64,000 nt of DNA from an uncultured Porphyromonadaceae bacterium (lineage in GTDB: Bacteria > Bacteroidota > Bacteroidia > Bacteroidales > Muribaculaceae), in NCBI GenBank assembly GCA_947178165.1, contig CAMWXH010000002.1, positions 28,863 through 92,862 on the forward strand, written 5' to 3'. This document shows positions 27,001 to 35,566 of the stretch, in pieces; position 1 is the stretch's first letter, and every line of letters starts with the position of its first letter. The translations under genes were made by a program, and so were the position numbers. The notes beneath the pieces are model-generated. The model saw only the letters and a program-made list of their open reading frames with translations, had not been told where the DNA came from and ran no database searches.

Positions 27001-29224
27001 ACAATCCAAAGGACAAGAAGGACAAAGTAACTCTAAAGAAAACCCGGCTCAGCCGAAAGACACAACTGGAGTTTCTTCTGAAACTCCGGATATACCTGAT
27101 GGACCGGAAGAGTCGTTTGAAGAACGCAGCAGAAAACGTTGGGAGCAAAGACGTGATGCCAAAGTTACGCTTCCTACTTCTTCGCAACCTTTACATAAGG
27201 GAACTGAAGATGTATTAGATATTGAAGATAAGCCGGCTGACACTCCCAATTATGGAGATGTTTACGATCCAAATTCAGGAGCTTCTATCAAAAGAACTCC
27301 TAAATCAAATACATCTTTACCAAAGTCATCATCGGGAAAGGAACTTGATAATGCTCGAAGAAAAGCAAAGGAAGAGGAAGATAAACAAGATCGTAGAAAT
27401 AAACTCTATGATTTGACTCCATATACATTGGAGTGGTTCAATTATTTAATTGATATGCAACTTGAAGCTGTATATGAAGGTAAGTCAGTAGAAAGACATA
27501 TCGACTTATATGATTGGGCTCAAATTGATAAGGACTCGAATCTTTATCGATTGGTATCTCCATCTTCTTTTATTCCATCGAATCTTTCGGAAGCATCAAA
27601 TGTAAGAATCCTTGTCGTCTATAATGGCAAGAAACAAGTGCTTAATGCAGAAATTCTTGAATCTGATGAGTCTGGAATCGACATGAGATGTAGTCAATAT
27701 TTTGGCTCTCCGAGTGCGACAAGGTGGCTACGAATCGAGTACCAAAATATAGGAGGTTTCTCCGAGGCTCAGGCGAATCGTTTTAGCCAGTTAAACAGGG
27801 ATTGGAATTTGGGGACGAACCTTGTTCAAAAGCTTCCGTCAAATATGGAGTTCATCTATGGTCCTCCGGGAACAGGTAAGACTACTGAACTTGTAAAGCG
27901 AATATCAGAGGCTTTGCATGTAAATGCTCGTTATAACATTCTTGTTGTAACTCCCACAAATAGAGCTGCAGATGAGATAGCAGAGCGTTTAGCTGTTGAT
28001 ATGTTCGCCTCTGATTATCTATCCCGTTATGGCGTGACTGAAAGTCGGGAACTCATACGTAATCATCAGCAAGTCTTGAAGAACCGCCAATCTATGGATT
28101 TGAAAAAATCCAATAAGAATGTGATGGTAACAACAATTGCTCGCTATCCGTATGATAGTGTCCAGCCTTACGGAGAAGCTATATTTGATTTGAAATGGGA
28201 TCTTATCATCGTGGATGAAGCCTCCATGATTGATATTGTCCCAATCACACTGCTTTTGGTTAACAATAAGGCCGATAAGTTTATCATCGCCGGAGATCCA
28301 AAGCAAATCCGCCCGGTAAAACCAAATATAGACTTCCCTGATGAGTATGTTTTCAATATCTACGATATGGTGGGTATGAATAGCTTCAAGGAGGCGGCAG
28401 AAGGTAAACTCCCATACCCAGTAATGGCTTTGGATGTTCAGCACCGATCGGTTCCGAGTATAGGTAATCTTGTAAGTAAATTCTCTTACGACGGCATTCT
28501 TAAGAATGACTCTAACAAAGCTCTACCGAAGAGCCTGGATATACCGAATATGACAGTCGAACCCATAAATGTGATCGGATATGAAGTTATACCGATGAGT
28601 CATCTTTATGACTTTAATACGGTTGACAATTCTGCCGTGCATGTGTATTCAGCCATTTTTGCATATGAATTTGCTGCTCATATCGCAAAGCTGGTATCCA
28701 CATATTCGGATAAAGAACATTACACTATCGGAATTGTCAGTCCTTATAAGAAACAAGCTTCTGCAATACAAGAAATGCTTGCAAGCAGAAAGATTGATAC
28801 TGATGAATGTAGTGTAAGCTGCGGTACGGTACACAAATTTCAAGGTGGCGAATGCGATATAATGATTGTTGTGATGAATTACCCCAATACTCATTCTGGG
28901 GAAAATGCCAATATAAATAATCTGAATATCATGAATGTGGCTATGAGTCGTGCCAAGGATTACGTGTTCTTCCTCAGTCCAGAAAAGCGCGTAGGAGAGA
29001 AAGCTATATACCCAATGAATGATGAGTTGTTCAGGCAACTTCCGAATAATTTTAACTTCTATCATGCTCATGCTTTGGAGAAGATTATGTTCGATGATGA
29101 AACGTTCATTGCAAAGAACGCGTCCTTGAAGAGTCACCTACCTGTGAATGTTTCCACGCCTACGGGCAAACGTTATGAGGTTCGCATTAGTGACACTGCT
29201 CTTGATATTCAAATTAACGACTAA
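21059..29224 (+). CDS. Giant GHKL (sacsin-type) ATPase fused to SF1 helicase
   Basis: A 2721-aa protein. The ATG at 21059 (MSFIDDIKNEL) is preferred to an upstream frame start at 20975 that lies within the preceding gene. The N-terminus carries an Hsp90/sacsin-like ATP site: YELLQNSND at 134-142 and ETIGYKGMGFKSVF at ~196-209. A long alpha/beta middle (~230-1900) has no family I can name. Residues ~1910-2110 are a polar low-complexity linker. The C-terminus is a UPF1/DNA2-type SF1 helicase: Walker A GPPGTGKTT (2268), VDEAS (2385), GDPKQIRP (2412), GTVHKFQGGE (2589) and NVAMSRAKDYV. It sits between the insert genes and pglZ, 2 bp before pglZ, so it belongs to the BREX operon. A role in recognising or unwinding phage DNA is inference. 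Confidence 0.85.
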   Translation: MSFIDDIKNELNSTYIIGSYHRDGERGYFDDLRGAAGERIEDFEGNPRTDKVYISRTDLIEDEFYEFDWSIEGESENSYSYICVGGIRPVNKTRMLQVRLDEKLSQRGTNRKDANQNQKMINQEVTGAPHTYIYELLQNSNDYPLKDANNNKIPVEVKFILTEHYLFFIHSGAPFNLRNIAAICTVNEGEKRDNTETIGYKGMGFKSVFVNNDYVFLSSGDWNLRFDEKEIKNRSRFPLNWQYMPIPTSLTEDIDDEIKSVLKSIPSHMNVFFALRHLRDASENEPNLEKVFVDDRILVFIPYVDHVEVYIDGILRYDRYKDRTRWLIKNDIKISVDDNYKSILEESLKTDKKIPEKFQKIKEISVSFAVQRDGNKLIPIPIENSQVYNYLPTEQQLYLPFLINADFVPDASRKSLPEHKWNHKVLEDAGHRYAQWWASLMLDVENYDLASVFDLLPDFRKGDKFRESFMKGFEQEIGKIKCIPILKNGERALVPINEIIFDNMSFVVSDKPVMLDSDFYALLGVENISEYLPHPEIRQHQNLKMLLEYYSAKNNIGRVLNNSDVLTILRSLKFENWVKDEFNAINLYRYLFESQKINNILNSFDKIFLTESGEIESPNKLYHNIDYYLEELYMFEDRLPRLKKSVRDILPEGFRGIEGKFKMFVPSSVALELSANFDKNEDGSRIENITDSIHFLNFLATAKGYTGGMPKTMPLYLDEGVSIGKEDVYQEDELGLLLSEQPWVKPEWIRFIHYGYAKHSDDLSRFLTKCGITTINPAMVWSSFIADDERSQHIISYIADKQASIDFFYFLTNIEKEVKFTDQTKQLKNKYHIWVNDGTNDEYVPLSSVIYWSDSKERDELLEKDWLPANACYAVDDDYLGQFLGEDRDAIERIFKANGIVEDFSVSNWIKKCMVKEHLWQEVIKNITSTDTSISFLDFLFENRAYKSEIGYSKLDQIPLSLEGESEMLPLKDIAETVYQRSDDLIELSEEPWFPSYELTSVSSAYSDLFDGADRRAFFDEIGIKEFDLDEYIEEEILENLDNYTDYSDIDNALEANISFHKFFANPSLRLSDDDYEKLKNTPVFTILPVENSKESESGLCEVCTGFFLPSDKLGELVELDIAPASILHTIRPEYFATDAEQMTTYFKDRLGNRKLQDNELVKHLLDHKKDIIAYIQEYNRNLRFWQWAAQSSTTYEERLAFRNFPMADSDRNLMLPSELYASAVYSKDKEAEQVIRRFIPDAHFVLDDYANIETENEIDWLRLFKNIKISISAEYVLLNKVLPKLNEYKSEHDDVVLAFAGVLEELKAKHNEDAKKIEGYLQNLYVKCKDGEYHKIGDTILTGAYMGIETGKYNDIVLPLQISDDYLKDTEDNPTLRSNVIDFFRFLKDKTNIDVIKTAQDLAARKVEIFLSNQQTYARSDAHYRIIGELAEDCYQQVGWTDTIFKGKCLLLFSSDNRLISMDKGNLYLGSIYNPICDYQANGITNIHYVSDEYRKYAELASIRLFLTNPSRGRVKWGFHGETEMRYLEDSTFSTYFWRVFLPSQLRNKDSRSHFDRLLTTDTLEKYRCIPTGGGMKKPSQVYNPIDNQLVRMIKVMEKQDEYLPTVEIPMEYSYGFASRLNEMDCLEFLRKSENDKGYQDDRIKVCTWLSELPENILRSNYKNIVLRFKENALWRNGAKKWVPLKDLCILERTKESKLIVDHFGGSEYVCFGASLPESNQVLQKLHLLFDIPLLNKDDFDHKTIGNVFEDTYEVSELQKRLVYLSYTENPDGDWETKYKERQAKLDNAKIEGCDEIIYFYAGNEDLSTTLSFLDNGDNGFAYKKGRKEHMFESRLNWAIKTFDLVGSHISVLQELFLDNFSDYVEKHNGGSLPPNVLHYLSDADKSKIGTDIVEEIPDDAQQPYVSGASVPESHDTTQSASQEQPVNPNGTAHAQFTDQENKSSQGKPNAESGANEGYDSSIKPEHTQLKHKEKSRVEQQSKGQEGQSNSKENPAQPKDTTGVSSETPDIPDGPEESFEERSRKRWEQRRDAKVTLPTSSQPLHKGTEDVLDIEDKPADTPNYGDVYDPNSGASIKRTPKSNTSLPKSSSGKELDNARRKAKEEEDKQDRRNKLYDLTPYTLEWFNYLIDMQLEAVYEGKSVERHIDLYDWAQIDKDSNLYRLVSPSSFIPSNLSEASNVRILVVYNGKKQVLNAEILESDESGIDMRCSQYFGSPSATRWLRIEYQNIGGFSEAQANRFSQLNRDWNLGTNLVQKLPSNMEFIYGPPGTGKTTELVKRISEALHVNARYNILVVTPTNRAADEIAERLAVDMFASDYLSRYGVTESRELIRNHQQVLKNRQSMDLKKSNKNVMVTTIARYPYDSVQPYGEAIFDLKWDLIIVDEASMIDIVPITLLLVNNKADKFIIAGDPKQIRPVKPNIDFPDEYVFNIYDMVGMNSFKEAAEGKLPYPVMALDVQHRSVPSIGNLVSKFSYDGILKNDSNKALPKSLDIPNMTVEPINVIGYEVIPMSHLYDFNTVDNSAVHVYSAIFAYEFAAHIAKLVSTYSDKEHYTIGIVSPYKKQASAIQEMLASRKIDTDECSVSCGTVHKFQGGECDIMIVVMNYPNTHSGENANINNLNIMNVAMSRAKDYVFFLSPEKRVGEKAIYPMNDELFRQLPNNFNFYHAHALEKIMFDDETFIAKNASLKSHLPVNVSTPTGKRYEVRISDTALDIQIND

Positions 29225-29226
29225 CG

Positions 29227-31764
29227 ATGATACAGAAACGAATATACAACTACTTTGAGAGGAACCCAAGGCTGAAAGTGCTATTCATGTTCGATAGGAT
29301 GGGAGGGTTTGAAGCTGAACTGTCTGAGCTTGCATGGACGGAGGATTATGTCATTAAGGTTTTCGATGGCAAATGGTGGAATCTGAAAGTTGCTTTGCTC
29401 AGGGAATGGTCTGAAAAGAAGGTCGTGCTTGTCTTTCCCTATGAACTTCGTCCTGATACTGAGGAGAAACGTCTTAAGTTTCCCCTTCTTGATGTATATG
29501 CCTCGAATCTTGAATTTAAGGATGAGCGATATGAAGAGTTCATGCAGCAGTATGGACTTTCCCAAAAAGTAGCATCGTTTGTAAAGAACAATATTGACGC
29601 ACTTACATCAAAGAAGGTAATGCCTCTCCTTACCGGAATGCTTGATGATGTGAACTTTACAGTCGATTTTGCAAACCGCGCGATAATTTCTTCCTACCTT
29701 GGAGAGAAGAAAACTCTAGAATGGGATATAATCATTGTAAAAATGATCCTACTATCCGCTCAAACGGATGATAAAAAGTCAAATGACTTTTATCTAAAGT
29801 TATATAAGAATCTTGATGTCAGAAAGTCAGTAGACGATAAGCTGAAAAGTATTTTCGGCGTCACATTCAATCCGGATATAAATGACAAGATGCGACCTGT
29901 TGCGGAGATCTTGAAATATAACGCTATCACCCAGTCGATGCCTGCTAATCCGACAGACCATTACAGTAATTTGAAAATCAGCGACCGTCGGATTCTCGAT
30001 ATAATCAATAGTATATACGAAAAAGGGAACAGTGAACCGCAATTTTCTTCAAAATTCGCTGATGCGATGTCGAAATTGGGTTCCGGTATCAGAGAGGAGG
30101 AGATAATAAATATCTATGGTACAGATGCACCGTATTTCTTTATAACAGAGCATTTGATGCTTCCGATTCTTATGTCAGTCTTGACAAAGGATGTGGTGGC
30201 AGATCCGGGTGCAGCTATCGATAAGATACGTGCACTGAGTCTGAGGCTGAACCAGGATTCAAGCATTTGGGCTTTGATCAAGTATATTGAAAATGTTGCC
30301 TATTTCTACGATTCCGTTAATGTGCTTGGTGGGCTACGTCTTGATAAACCTTCGGAATATATTTCGCTTTATACTGAAAGATTCAGTAAGATAGACAGGT
30401 TTTATCGAATTATACTGGATTCTTTTTATCTACTGCCCGAACTTGATGAAAAAACTGTATCTTCTGTATCTGTAAGTAAAAAGACAATTGACGCTAAATA
30501 TGCCCAATTGGCAAATCAGCTCAATTATGAATGGCTGGAATGTGTGAGGGATACAGGCAATGCGTTTGACAAAGTCGGAATACTGAGACAAAACGAATTT
30601 TATGCTACTTATAATGATCCGAATAAACTTGTGGTTATTATCAGTGATGGATTAAGATATGATGTTGCAGTAGAACTGTATGAGGAACTCGCGAAGAAAA
30701 AACATATCGCTACGTTGTCGCCGATGCTCTCACTTCTCCCTTCGGAGACAAAATTCTGCAAGCCGGCTCTTTTCCCTCATAACACCTTGAAGTTGGAGGG
30801 TGACAGTATGACGACTGACGGTAAGATTCTGTCTTCTGTCAAACAAAAGACAGAACAACTATGCCGATACAGAAATGATGCGATTTGTGTCAATTTTGAA
30901 GAGGTTTCCACACAACTAAATTCACATCGTGAACTTTTCAAGAAACCGTTAGTATATGTGATGCACGATAGAATTGATAAAACAGGACATGACCAATCTA
31001 TAAGTGACGTCACAGACTCTTGCAGAAAGACTGTAGAAGAATTGGCACGATTCGTCAATAGCCTTCACATGACTTTGAATTGTAGTAATGTCATCATAAC
31101 TTCCGATCATGGCTTCTTACTCAATGACATTATATTCGAAGACAAGGATAAGCTCTCCATCTCAGAGAAAAATATTGAGGCCACAACCCGTTATTATCTT
31201 ACTACGGAGCGAGATAAGGTTGATGAGGTTGAAAAGATCAATATTAATAAAGCGTCAACCATCGAGACAGATGTTGAGACGTTTGTGGCAACCCCTATGG
31301 GAACGAATCGTTTCGCTGCTTCCGGAGGTTACAAATACACGCATGGAGGCGCATCGCTACAGGAAATGGTTTTGCCGGTGATATGCAGTAAACTTCGCAG
31401 GGAAAGCAGCAAACGAATGGTTGATGTGCTTATCAAGAACAACAATCTTAATATGGTCTCAAGCCGTCTGAATTTTCAATTAGTTCAGAAGGAAGCGGTT
31501 TCTATGGATGTAGTTGCGAGAGAAGTAGTATGCCGCATTTATGATGGAGACAGGATGGTGTCAGATGAAGTAAAAGTGTCGCTCGATAGTACAGATGCAA
31601 TGAATATCGCTAAACGTACATACGATGTCACTCTGAAACTAAAGGAATCAGGCGTCGGAAACCTGCTTCAACTCCGAGTATATGATGCCGATCCTTCTCG
31701 ACAATTGAATCCCCTCGTTAAAGAAACAGTAAGAAACAATACCATTATTGAACAGGATTTCTAA
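29227..31764 (+). CDS. pglZ: BREX phosphatase-domain protein PglZ
   Basis: An 845-aa BREX-1 type PglZ. The alkaline-phosphatase-superfamily core has VVIISDGLRYDVA (metal-ligand Asp474), MHDRIDKTGHD and VIITSDHGFLL (Asp627, His628). The N-terminal third is helical, and the last ~150 residues are a beta domain. PglZ is a core BREX component with a metal-dependent hydrolase fold whose substrate is unsettled. It is 2 bp after the GHKL-helicase and overlaps brxL by 1 bp. Confidence 0.94.
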   Translation: MIQKRIYNYFERNPRLKVLFMFDRMGGFEAELSELAWTEDYVIKVFDGKWWNLKVALLREWSEKKVVLVFPYELRPDTEEKRLKFPLLDVYASNLEFKDERYEEFMQQYGLSQKVASFVKNNIDALTSKKVMPLLTGMLDDVNFTVDFANRAIISSYLGEKKTLEWDIIIVKMILLSAQTDDKKSNDFYLKLYKNLDVRKSVDDKLKSIFGVTFNPDINDKMRPVAEILKYNAITQSMPANPTDHYSNLKISDRRILDIINSIYEKGNSEPQFSSKFADAMSKLGSGIREEEIINIYGTDAPYFFITEHLMLPILMSVLTKDVVADPGAAIDKIRALSLRLNQDSSIWALIKYIENVAYFYDSVNVLGGLRLDKPSEYISLYTERFSKIDRFYRIILDSFYLLPELDEKTVSSVSVSKKTIDAKYAQLANQLNYEWLECVRDTGNAFDKVGILRQNEFYATYNDPNKLVVIISDGLRYDVAVELYEELAKKKHIATLSPMLSLLPSETKFCKPALFPHNTLKLEGDSMTTDGKILSSVKQKTEQLCRYRNDAICVNFEEVSTQLNSHRELFKKPLVYVMHDRIDKTGHDQSISDVTDSCRKTVEELARFVNSLHMTLNCSNVIITSDHGFLLNDIIFEDKDKLSISEKNIEATTRYYLTTERDKVDEVEKININKASTIETDVETFVATPMGTNRFAASGGYKYTHGGASLQEMVLPVICSKLRRESSKRMVDVLIKNNNLNMVSSRLNFQLVQKEAVSMDVVAREVVCRIYDGDRMVSDEVKVSLDSTDAMNIAKRTYDVTLKLKESGVGNLLQLRVYDADPSRQLNPLVKETVRNNTIIEQDF

Positions 31765-33878
31765 TGGAAGAAGAAACATTACAACAAAAGATTATGGACT
31801 CCTTCTTAGGAAAGGTTGTTCGTAAAGACCTTGCCTTTTTGGTGAAGGGAGGTCTCCCCGTACCTACTTATGTGCTTGAATATCTGCTCGGCCAGTATTG
31901 TGCGAGTGATGACGAGCAGGTTATCGAAGAAGGCATCGAGAAGGTTAAGTCTGTCATACGTAACAATTATGTAAACCGTGCAGATGCCGAGCAGATAAAG
32001 GGTAAGATAAGAGAGAAAGGTAAATTCAGAATAATCGATAAGGTAAACGTGACTCTTAATGAGCGTGATGACCAGTATCAGGCATCGTTTGCCAATCTCG
32101 GACTTACGAAAGTACCCATAGGCTCCCAGTACGTCACACAAAATCCTAAACTACTCTCCGGTAATGGAGTGTGGTGTATTGTTACCATCGGTTATATCCA
32201 AGGTGATGATATAAAGGTAAGGTGGGAAATACAGACATTGAAACCGATTCAGATCTCGAATATCGACCTACAGGATTACATTGACCAGAGAAAGAAATTT
32301 ACCACGGATGAATGGATTGATTTCCTGATACATACTGTAGGCCTGAATCCGGACAAGATGAACCGACGTGAAAAATTTATCACGTTGGCCCGGTTACTCC
32401 CTCATATTGAAAATAATTTCAATTTTATGGAACTCGGCCCCAAAGGCACCGGTAAGAGCCATGTCTTTCAGGAGCTGTCACCATACGGAGTTTTAGTCAG
32501 TGGAGGTGATGTCACAAGCCCACGTCTCTTTGTAAGAATCGTAGGAGACAGGGAAGTTCTCGGTCTGGTCGGATACTGGGACGTTGTGGCATGGGATGAG
32601 TTTGAACAACAGAAAGGGCGTAATGTCGATGCCGTGCTCATCGATACGATGCAGAACTATCTTGCAAACAAATCGTTCAATCGTGGTAAGGGAACGCACG
32701 AGGCTTCAGCATCAATGGTGTTTGTCGGCAATACAAAGCATACAGTGCCATATATGCTTAAAAACTCTCATCTTTTCGAGTCCATACCTACGTCTTTCAT
32801 AAAGGGTGCTTTCCTTGACCGAATCCATCTATACAATTCCGGGTGGGAGATTAAGATGCTTAAGAAAGACAGTTTCTCAAAAGGCTACGGCTTGATTACC
32901 GACTATATCGCAGCTGTACTTCATGAGTTGCGCAATTACGATTGGACTGACAAACTAAAAGAGTATGCTCTGTTTGATGTTTCTCTTTCTGAACGCGATC
33001 ATCTTGCCATACGTAAGACATTTTCCGGAATGATGAAACTTCTTTATCCGGATGGAAACGTCACAAACGATGAGGCTTATGAACTTGTTGATTTTGCGGC
33101 AGAAAGCAGGAAAAGAGTGAAGGATCAACTGTATAAAGTTGATGAAACGTTTAAGGCAGAACCGGCAGTCTTCAAATATATCCGTCTTAAAGATGGACAG
33201 GAGATAAACGTGGAGACATTGGAGCAGGTCAACAATGTAGTAATTGTACCCCAAAATGCTTCTGCAGCCCTGAAAGCAGAACTGAACATAGAGGAGACAG
33301 AGACACCGCAAGAACAACTATCAGCAGAAGAAAAAACGTCAACCGAAGATAAGCCACGTAAGAAAAGAGAGCGAATCCAAACGCAACGTGAAGGAGCCAT
33401 GTCATTCCGGCTTGGCCAGACCGGTGTGACTTTTGAAAAGCTCTTTATGCCGTATCTCTCCAAGTCTAAAGAGATTACAATCGAAGATCCTTTTGTGAGG
33501 ACATCATGGCAGCTCAGAAATCTCATAGAATTTCTGACGATGCTTGTTGACAATCGACCTGATGAAGATATTAAAGTAAGACTGGTTACATGGGAGGAAG
33601 ATGAAAAGTTACCTACTCTCATTGACCGTCTTGACGATATAAAAGATGATATGACTACTTACGGTATAGACTTCGATTACTCTTTCAGAGAGTTCCATGA
33701 CCGCCAGATAACCACTGACGACGGTTGGAATATCAGCCTTGGCCGAGGTCTGGACATCTACGACAAATACAACGCTTTCTCAGTTGCGTCAGGTCGGCAA
33801 GATAGGCGAAAATGCAGAGAGTTCCGTGTGATATACATGAAATCAGATAAAACGACAGAACATGGGAAAACTGAGTGA
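31764..33878 (+). CDS. brxL: BREX Lon-like AAA+ protein BrxL
   Basis: A 704-aa BrxL. Residues ~1-215 form the N-terminal domain, followed by the AAA+ core with Walker A GPKGTGKSH (225-233), SGGDVTSPRLFV and WDVVAWDEFEQQKG as Walker B region. A charged linker (~500-540) leads to a C-terminal domain resembling the Lon-type region of the family. BrxL forms ring assemblies on DNA and is needed for phage restriction in type 1 BREX. The next gene starts 17 bp inside its 3' end, which ties the BREX operon to the following module. Confidence 0.93.
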   Translation: MEEETLQQKIMDSFLGKVVRKDLAFLVKGGLPVPTYVLEYLLGQYCASDDEQVIEEGIEKVKSVIRNNYVNRADAEQIKGKIREKGKFRIIDKVNVTLNERDDQYQASFANLGLTKVPIGSQYVTQNPKLLSGNGVWCIVTIGYIQGDDIKVRWEIQTLKPIQISNIDLQDYIDQRKKFTTDEWIDFLIHTVGLNPDKMNRREKFITLARLLPHIENNFNFMELGPKGTGKSHVFQELSPYGVLVSGGDVTSPRLFVRIVGDREVLGLVGYWDVVAWDEFEQQKGRNVDAVLIDTMQNYLANKSFNRGKGTHEASASMVFVGNTKHTVPYMLKNSHLFESIPTSFIKGAFLDRIHLYNSGWEIKMLKKDSFSKGYGLITDYIAAVLHELRNYDWTDKLKEYALFDVSLSERDHLAIRKTFSGMMKLLYPDGNVTNDEAYELVDFAAESRKRVKDQLYKVDETFKAEPAVFKYIRLKDGQEINVETLEQVNNVVIVPQNASAALKAELNIEETETPQEQLSAEEKTSTEDKPRKKRERIQTQREGAMSFRLGQTGVTFEKLFMPYLSKSKEITIEDPFVRTSWQLRNLIEFLTMLVDNRPDEDIKVRLVTWEEDEKLPTLIDRLDDIKDDMTTYGIDFDYSFREFHDRQITTDDGWNISLGRGLDIYDKYNAFSVASGRQDRRKCREFRVIYMKSDKTTEHGKTE

Positions 33879-34221
33879 ATCCGCTTTTGCAATAATGGGC
33901 ATGTGTGAGAATGAGCGTAAACCATTCGGAATAACTGTTGACAAACGCGGGAATGCCTACGCTTTTTGTTGGGCATTTAAGATGAGTAAGGAACAAGCCG
34001 CGCGTGAAGGGTATGACAAAACCCATGTGAGAGGATCAATCGTCTATGACGATGATTTCAACGGTTGTCCGTATTGCGGATCAAAGGGCTTTTACATTTG
34101 CAACAGATGTGGGAAAGTTGTTTGCTACGATGGTAGAGAAATGGTCACATGTCCCAACTGCGGAACGTCCAGCGGTGTGGTTCCGGGAGAGACATTCGAC
34201 TTGTCCGGCGGAGGAATGTGA
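33862..34221 (+). CDS. Zinc-ribbon protein resembling the TerY C-terminal domain
   Basis: A 119-aa protein. The second half has three Cys pairs (CPYCG, CNRCGKVVC, CPNCG), as in the metal-binding domain at the C-terminus of TerY-type VWA proteins. Here it stands as a separate gene. The N-terminal half (AFCWAFKMSKEQAAREGYD, VRGSIVYDDDF) has no clear assignment. It overlaps brxL by 17 bp and is followed by a promoter-like box and then a kinase gene, so it bridges the BREX and TerY-P parts. Confidence 0.7.
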   Translation: MGKLSESAFAIMGMCENERKPFGITVDKRGNAYAFCWAFKMSKEQAAREGYDKTHVRGSIVYDDDFNGCPYCGSKGFYICNRCGKVVCYDGREMVTCPNCGTSSGVVPGETFDLSGGGM

Positions 34222-34232
34222 TTAAAAATGTT

Positions 34233-34240
34233 TACATTTG
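34233..34240 (+). promoter_or_regulatory. Internal promoter box before the kinase gene
   Basis: TACATTTG lies 39 bp before the ATG at 34280, in one of the few intergenic gaps of the 8.7-46 kb run. The -33 element is poor. It suggests the TerY-P module can be transcribed independently of BREX. Confidence 0.45.
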
Positions 34241-34279
34241 CCGCTTAGCTGATATATGAAAATAAACGACTTCAGATAA

Positions 34280-35545
34280 ATGAAAGAATTAAAAACAAAT
34301 GACAAAGTAAATCTCGTAGGAGGCCTTCAGGCAACAGTAGTCAAAGAACTGGGGAGTGGTGGTCAGGGCATCGTTTACCTTGTAGAACTTCTCGGGAAAA
34401 AGATGGCCCTTAAATGGTATCTTAATGCTCCCGATGACAGATTTTACAAGAATCTCGAATCCAATGTTAAGAAAGGAGCTCCTTCGGGAGCATTCCTGTG
34501 GCCTGAGTATGTAACCATGAAAGAGAAAGGAAGCTACGGCTACATAATGCCATTGCGTCCTGAGGGATATTATGAGTTCGGGCAATTCTATCTTGCTCGT
34601 GTGCAATTCCAGTCTTTCGAGGCACTCCTCAATGCCGCTATGAAAATATGTGAAGGTTTTAAGAATCTTCATCTCAGTGGCTTCAGTTATCAAGATCTTA
34701 ACGATGGCAACTTCTTTATCCATCCTGCGACTGGTGATGTGCTGATCTGCGACAATGACAACGTTATGCCGGAAGGTGAAGCGTCGGGAATCCTCGGTAA
34801 AGCTCGTTACATGGCTCCTGAGATTGTACTTGGAAAGAATATGCCCAACAAGGGCAGCGACCGTTTCTCTCTTGCCGTGCTTCTCTTCATGCTTTTTTAT
34901 GGCAACCATCCCTTTGAAGGAGATAAGGTGCTTCAATGCCCTTGTCTGACGGAAAAATTTGAGAAGAAATTCTATGGAAGCGAGATACTTTTCATCTACG
35001 ATGAGAAGGACTCAAGCAACCGTCCTGTAAGAGGTGTGCATCGCAACGTAATTCGTAGATGGCCTGTATATCCTGCAATTCTCCGCAATGCGTTTATCGA
35101 AGAGTTCACTCAGGAGAAACTGAAAGACCCCAACAAGCGAAGTATTGAGAAAAGATGGCAGAACATCATTCGTGGTCTTCGCGATATGCTTGTAGTATGC
35201 CCGAAATGCAAGGAAGAGACTTTCCTAACGGATCGTCAATCTCCTAAGTGCATGAACTGCGGTACTACCATGCAGATTGCCGGTGGAATACAGCTCCAGA
35301 ATCGTACGGTTTGGCTTACTCCGGGGACCGTTTTCTATCTCGGATATGACAATGTTCCAACTGCTCGTATCGTAACAGTGCCGGGCGACAAGTATCCCAT
35401 CCAAATTCAGAATATGACATCTGAAAAATGGACGGTAGAAACTCCGAGCGGCAAATTGAAGAGCATTGAGCCTCAGGGAATGATGCCTGTAAAGGCCGGT
35501 CTTAAAGTAATCTTCGACTCAGCTAATAAAGCAACAATAATCTAA
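34280..35545 (+). CDS. Protein kinase of a TerY-P-like triad
   Basis: A 421-aa Ser/Thr-type kinase with all core residues: G-loop ELGSGGQGIVYLV (24-36), ALKWY with Lys45, catalytic YQDLNDGN (Asp139, Asn144), CDND with Asp158 in place of DFG, and the YMAPE loop. A zinc ribbon follows (CPKCKEE...KCMNCG, ~310-335), then a small beta domain. In the TerY-P triad described in comparative genomics, this kinase works with a TerY-like VWA and a PP2C phosphatase, both encoded next. The combination implies reversible phosphorylation of a module component. Confidence 0.9.
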   Translation: MKELKTNDKVNLVGGLQATVVKELGSGGQGIVYLVELLGKKMALKWYLNAPDDRFYKNLESNVKKGAPSGAFLWPEYVTMKEKGSYGYIMPLRPEGYYEFGQFYLARVQFQSFEALLNAAMKICEGFKNLHLSGFSYQDLNDGNFFIHPATGDVLICDNDNVMPEGEASGILGKARYMAPEIVLGKNMPNKGSDRFSLAVLLFMLFYGNHPFEGDKVLQCPCLTEKFEKKFYGSEILFIYDEKDSSNRPVRGVHRNVIRRWPVYPAILRNAFIEEFTQEKLKDPNKRSIEKRWQNIIRGLRDMLVVCPKCKEETFLTDRQSPKCMNCGTTMQIAGGIQLQNRTVWLTPGTVFYLGYDNVPTARIVTVPGDKYPIQIQNMTSEKWTVETPSGKLKSIEPQGMMPVKAGLKVIFDSANKATII

Positions 35546-35566
35546 AATCCAAAATATCACAAAATT

